The position numbers and the translations under genes were made by a program. The notes below the pieces were generated by a model, which saw only the letters and a list, made by a program, of their open reading frames with translations, did not search any database and was not told where the DNA came from. DNA of 6,245 bases from Cyanobacteriota bacterium (GTDB lineage Bacteria > Cyanobacteriota > Cyanobacteriia > Leptolyngbyales > Leptolyngbyaceae). Location: assembly GCA_027482985.1 (NCBI GenBank), contig JAIXVO010000809.1, positions 1 to 6,245 of the forward strand, in the 5' to 3' direction. Shown in pieces: positions 5,930 through 6,245 of this stretch (position 1 is its first letter; each line of letters starts with the position of its first letter).

Positions 5930-6069
5930 ACTGATGGTGCCCCGCAACGTCCTTAAGAATTAGAATGCCCGACGACTACAGTGATACAACATTTCGCGAA
6001 GTTCAGTGAAACGATCGCAACAATTATCTTGGAAATTAATCTGAGATGCCATCAATGTTGAACTTTTCG
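5930..6069 (-). other. upstream region of the pseudo-caspase gene
   Basis: About 140 bases between the start codon and the next stop codon on the minus strand must carry the promoter or a leader. I find AT-rich stretches (for example GATAAT on the minus strand near 6032) but no -35/-10 pair with acceptable spacing. AAGGA on the minus strand at about 5950-5954 is too close to TTG 5947 and too far from ATG 5929 to be a good ribosome site for either. Confidence 0.3.
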
Positions 6070-6245
6070 CTAACAATCATGATGCCAGATGATTAGCAGA
6101 AAAAGCAGCAAAGTATGGCTGGTTCCAACTGCTAAAAATTTTTGCCAATCGCGTTTGCGGTGGTTGCAAGCCAGCCAATCTGCCGCGATCGCCTCAAAAA
6201 CAGTTTGGATTTCCGAGTGTAGGGGCACCTCTTGTGGGTGCCCTC
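6070..6245 (-). CDS. possible partial or small ORF with a C-terminal membrane helix
   Basis: A minus-strand frame enters from the window edge and ends at TAG 6070-6072, giving 57 codons. The readable part includes EIQTVFEAIAADWLACNHRK and ends with a hydrophobic segment TSHTLLLFLLIIW followed by HHDC. HIP1 is read in frame as AIA. A GTG at about 6229-6231 could be a start, but it lies inside a hairpin repeat that is usually intergenic. I do not recognise the product; it may be a chance frame. Confidence 0.25.
   Translation of the reverse strand, partial: GHPQEVPLHSEIQTVFEAIAADWLACNHRKRDWQKFLAVGTSHTLLLFLLIIWHHDC
6217..6245. repeat. hairpin repeat GGGCACC/GGTGCCC, cut by the window edge
   Basis: GGGCACC (6223-6229) and GGTGCCC (6237-6243) are perfect inverted arms with loop TCTTGTG. 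The leading GTGTAGGGG context resembles dispersed GTAGGGGC-type palindromes of cyanobacteria, from memory. The element may continue past the window. Confidence 0.5.

Larger units (their letters stand above)
1405..6192. repeat. HIP1 octamers GCGATCGC (10 copies)
   Basis: Exact copies start at 1405, 1837, 2422, 2709, 3423, 3462, 4037, 4352, 5067 and 6185, in all four genes and at the right edge. This highly iterated palindrome is the hallmark of many cyanobacterial genomes and is the main taxonomic evidence here. None lies between 1 and 1404, although shorter GCGATCG variants do. Confidence 0.95.

Noticed and set aside
5930..5947. TTG start six codons upstream for the pseudo-caspase
   Set aside because: The AAGGA upstream is only about 2-3 nt from the TTG, and caspase-like domains of this family usually begin right at M-R-x-W-A, which matches ATG 5929.
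1..6245. tRNA, rRNA, CRISPR array, transposase or phage genes
   Set aside because: I looked for a T-loop GGTTCGAATCC-type motif, regularly spaced direct repeats and transposase or integrase motifs on both strands and found none.

Overview
The window looks like chromosomal DNA from a cyanobacterium, probably a filamentous Leptolyngbya-like lineage; the lineage is a guess. Ten exact copies of the HIP1 octamer GCGATCGC occur in about 6.2 kb, where chance predicts about 0.1. The FtsH protein is of the cyanobacterial/plastid type, a cyanobacterial-style orthocaspase-like gene is present, and the spacers hold hairpin and heptamer repeats of the kind scattered through cyanobacterial genomes.

All four confidently called genes are on the minus strand, so transcription runs from high to low coordinates. 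In that order they are: (1) a membrane-anchored caspase-like protein at 4232-5929 whose His/Cys dyad is replaced by Tyr/Asn, i.e. a pseudo-orthocaspase, with a Pro-rich linker and a duplicated helical C-terminal module; (2) a MOSC domain fused to an alkyltransferase-like (ATL) domain at 3327-4073, with the alkyl-acceptor Cys replaced by Val; (3) a flavodoxin-fold NAD(P)H-dependent FMN/quinone reductase at 2693-3259, preceded by an operator-like dyad and a TATACT -10 element; (4) an FtsH membrane AAA+ zinc protease at 612-2528, closed by a strong intrinsic terminator at 521-560.

The spacers are rich in repeats: a perfect 10-bp hairpin and five degenerate heptamers between the caspase-like and MOSC genes, a palindromic element just beyond the ftsH terminator, and another hairpin cut by the right edge. 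Both edges contain frames open to the window boundary (1-138 plus, or its antisense; 6070-6245 minus). These may be gene fragments but cannot be confirmed.

The genes do not form an obvious pathway. Their spacing (164, 67 and 158 bp) and the separate signals argue for mostly independent units. A loose common theme is membrane protein quality control (FtsH, pseudo-caspase) and redox or electrophile handling (reductase, MOSC-ATL), which is inference only. The most noteworthy items are the two proteins that keep an enzyme fold but have lost its catalytic residues.
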